Assembly (NCBI GenBank): GCA_018457335.1
Contig: JAGYHI010000034.1
Span: forward strand, 1-8,988
Direction: 5' to 3'
DNA from: Candidatus Altimarinota bacterium
GTDB taxonomy: Bacteria; Patescibacteria; JAEDAM01; BD1-5; UBA2023
Length of the DNA stretch: 8,988 bases
Below are positions 7,380-8,988 of the stretch, piece after piece. Numbering within the stretch: position 1 is the first letter of the stretch; each line of letters opens with the position of its first letter. The notes under the pieces were generated by a model, which was given only the letters and a program-made list of their open reading frames with translations, was not told where the DNA came from and made no database searches. The position numbers and the translations under genes were made by a program.

Positions 7380-8988
7380 ATGAGATTTAACATATATACT
7401 TTTTTGTTTGTACTCATTATTACTTTATGATGAGATTTTCTCTATGCTCAAAAAGGTATCGATCAAGCATGGTATCCACTTAGAAAAGATATTCAAACAA
7501 ATAAGGATACTTCTTATAAATGTACACCTTCGAATTCTTATGGTATTGAGGATACAGTGGGAATTATTGATAAAAAAGAATGAGTCTATATGGCTTGTGT
7601 AATGAAAAAACATAAAATGGATGTTTTAGCTTCTCCTGCAATCAAATGAAATATTACTTCTAAAAAAAATTGTGCTACTCGATGGGGTACGGGTTGTAAT
7701 ATAACAATTTATTTAAATGAAGAAGTGCTTTACAGTACTTCAAATAATGGGTCATACTGATGATCATATCTATCTTGGTTCAGAAATAGGAGTGGTAAAT
7801 GAAGTGATTCACAAAATCAAAAACATCGATTTTGTAGGGGATTGTATCCAGTTTATCTAAAACCTAATGATATTACCTCATCTGTTAATCTTTGTGATTA
7901 TTTAAATAAGGAGAGAATTGCAGAATTTATAAATAATCGACAACCTCTTACTTCATTGGATGATATATTTATAAAAAATCGTATTCGTGATTTTTGGATT
8001 CCTTGACAGGCTGTTTATAGGCATGATATTACATTGCCTGAGTGTTCAGAGGGAAATATTTTTTATGGATCTTTAGATGATTTACCGATTAATACAAGTA
8101 ATACCAATGAATATCGTTGAGAATGGACTTATAAGCCACTCTTTAAAAGAGGGAAATGTTCTGATAAATGGTCTGGATGTACAGAAAGTTCTAAAGAGAC
8201 ATTAGAAAATGCAACTTTTAACTGAAATAATTTTTTCACAATAAATTTAAAGGATAATGCTGGGAATTTATGAGCTGCAAGATGTCACGCAAAACCCATT
8301 TTACTTGATGTAGATATTCCAATTTTAGAGTCAAATATCTCAGTGGAGTGAGATATAAAGACTCCAGATAATAATACTACATTTGATGTTCAATCTGGTC
8401 AACCTTTGGATGAAAATACTGGAGAGAGTGCAGACAAAAATAAGCCTCGTTTTATTGAAAGGGATTTATGAGAATCTAATCTATATGCAGATCCTCTTAC
8501 TATAAATTTTTCTGCAATTGATCCAAAAAATAATAATGGTGTTTCAAAAATCAAAAGTTCCAAATTAGAAATTTTTAATTGTGGAGAATCTAATTTACTG
8601 GAAACTCAAGAAAAAACATTTACTAAAATACCATTTAGTGCTGCTGATTTTCAATTTCAAGATACTAAAAAATTAAGTTTTGTTGCTCAAACAACAAAAA
8701 AAGAAGGGTGCTATGATATGAAATTGAGGATAAATGACTGGGCTGGAAATTATTCTATATATAAATTTAAGATACATATTGTTCCAAATCTCAATATAAG
8801 TGCGGTTCTTGCACATGATTCTAAAGATTCTGTCTATGCAAATCACCTCGATACTCATAACTTTGCTGTTGAGATTAAAGATATTTACAAAAATTCGATT
8901 CATGATAAAAAATTTGTTAATTTACAATATAAAGGGGAAGATATAAAATTATCAAATCAAGACAAAACAGCACTTACTCTTGAATATA
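7380..8988 (+). CDS. Cys-rich secreted protein with Ig-like modules, partial at window edge
   Basis: The frame is open from ATG at 7380 to the window end (536 codons seen, C-terminus missing) and has thirteen in-frame TGA(Gly) codons. The tandem TGA-TGA at 7428-7433 gives the GG in the signal peptide. Residues 1-23 are a signal peptide with a likely SPase I site after LYA and no lipobox Cys. Twelve Cys occur in the visible part, consistent with disulfides outside the cell. Two segments end in similar motifs, KDNAGNLGAARC (about 291-302) and NDWAGNYSIYKF (about 452-463), preceded by beta-rich sequence. This resembles the ends of bacterial Ig-like repeats, suggesting at least two modules; the assignment is tentative. 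The N-terminal 200 residues match nothing I know. The start lacks a Shine-Dalgarno. Context points to a surface protein expressed with the anchored protein upstream. Confidence 0.87.

Noticed and set aside
7428..8471. Exported gene looks like a decayed pseudogene with many stops
   Set aside because: Every interrupting codon is TGA, no TAA or TAG occurs in frame, and the same holds for all neighbouring genes including clearly conserved ones. This is recoding, not decay.

Overview
The window reads as an AT-rich genome fragment from a Candidate Phyla Radiation bacterium of the Absconditabacteria (SR1) / Gracilibacteria (BD1-5/GN02) lineage, in which UGA encodes glycine (translation table 25). 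With the standard code every gene breaks into short pieces. With TGA read as Gly, eight clean reading frames appear. Together they contain 56 in-frame TGA codons, and the seven frames that end inside the window stop at TAA (six) or TAG (one). Several TGA codons fall exactly where glycine is expected in Lgt, ABC-F and RDD motifs. CGA and CGG both sit at conserved Arg positions, so the extra Arg-to-Trp change that I recall being proposed for some Absconditabacterales is not seen. I cannot separate SR1 from Gracilibacteria on this evidence.

Layout. (1) 1-94: upstream region with an 18-T run and a small hairpin. (2) 95-787, + strand: zinc-ribbon plus RDD membrane protein. (3) 802-4102, - strand: a compact three-gene unit transcribed lgt (3338-4102), HAD-IIB phosphatase (2581-3327), ABC-F ATPase (802-2577), with gaps of 10 and 3 nt. 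It converges on gene 1 with only 14 nt between the stops. (4) 4103-4259: 157-nt divergent promoter region. (5) 4260 to the window end, + strand: an RnfD/NqrB-like membrane protein (4260-5252), an overlapping small membrane protein (5191-5523), a secreted, C-terminally anchored 601-aa protein (5548-7353), and the first 536 residues of a Cys-rich secreted protein (7380 to the edge).

The minus-strand unit looks like housekeeping: lipoprotein maturation, a sugar-phosphate-type phosphatase and a ribosome-associated ATPase. The plus-strand right half looks like a cell-envelope/surface locus: an orphan RnfD-like protein followed by unknown exported proteins. The two large exported proteins are visibly more AT-rich than the ABC-F gene and match no family I recognise; they are the least explained part of the window. 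Clear Shine-Dalgarno sequences are missing at essentially all starts, and the RnfD-like gene has a TATAAT box 8 nt before its ATG, which suggests a leaderless mRNA. I see no tRNA, rRNA, CRISPR array, transposase or long repeat.
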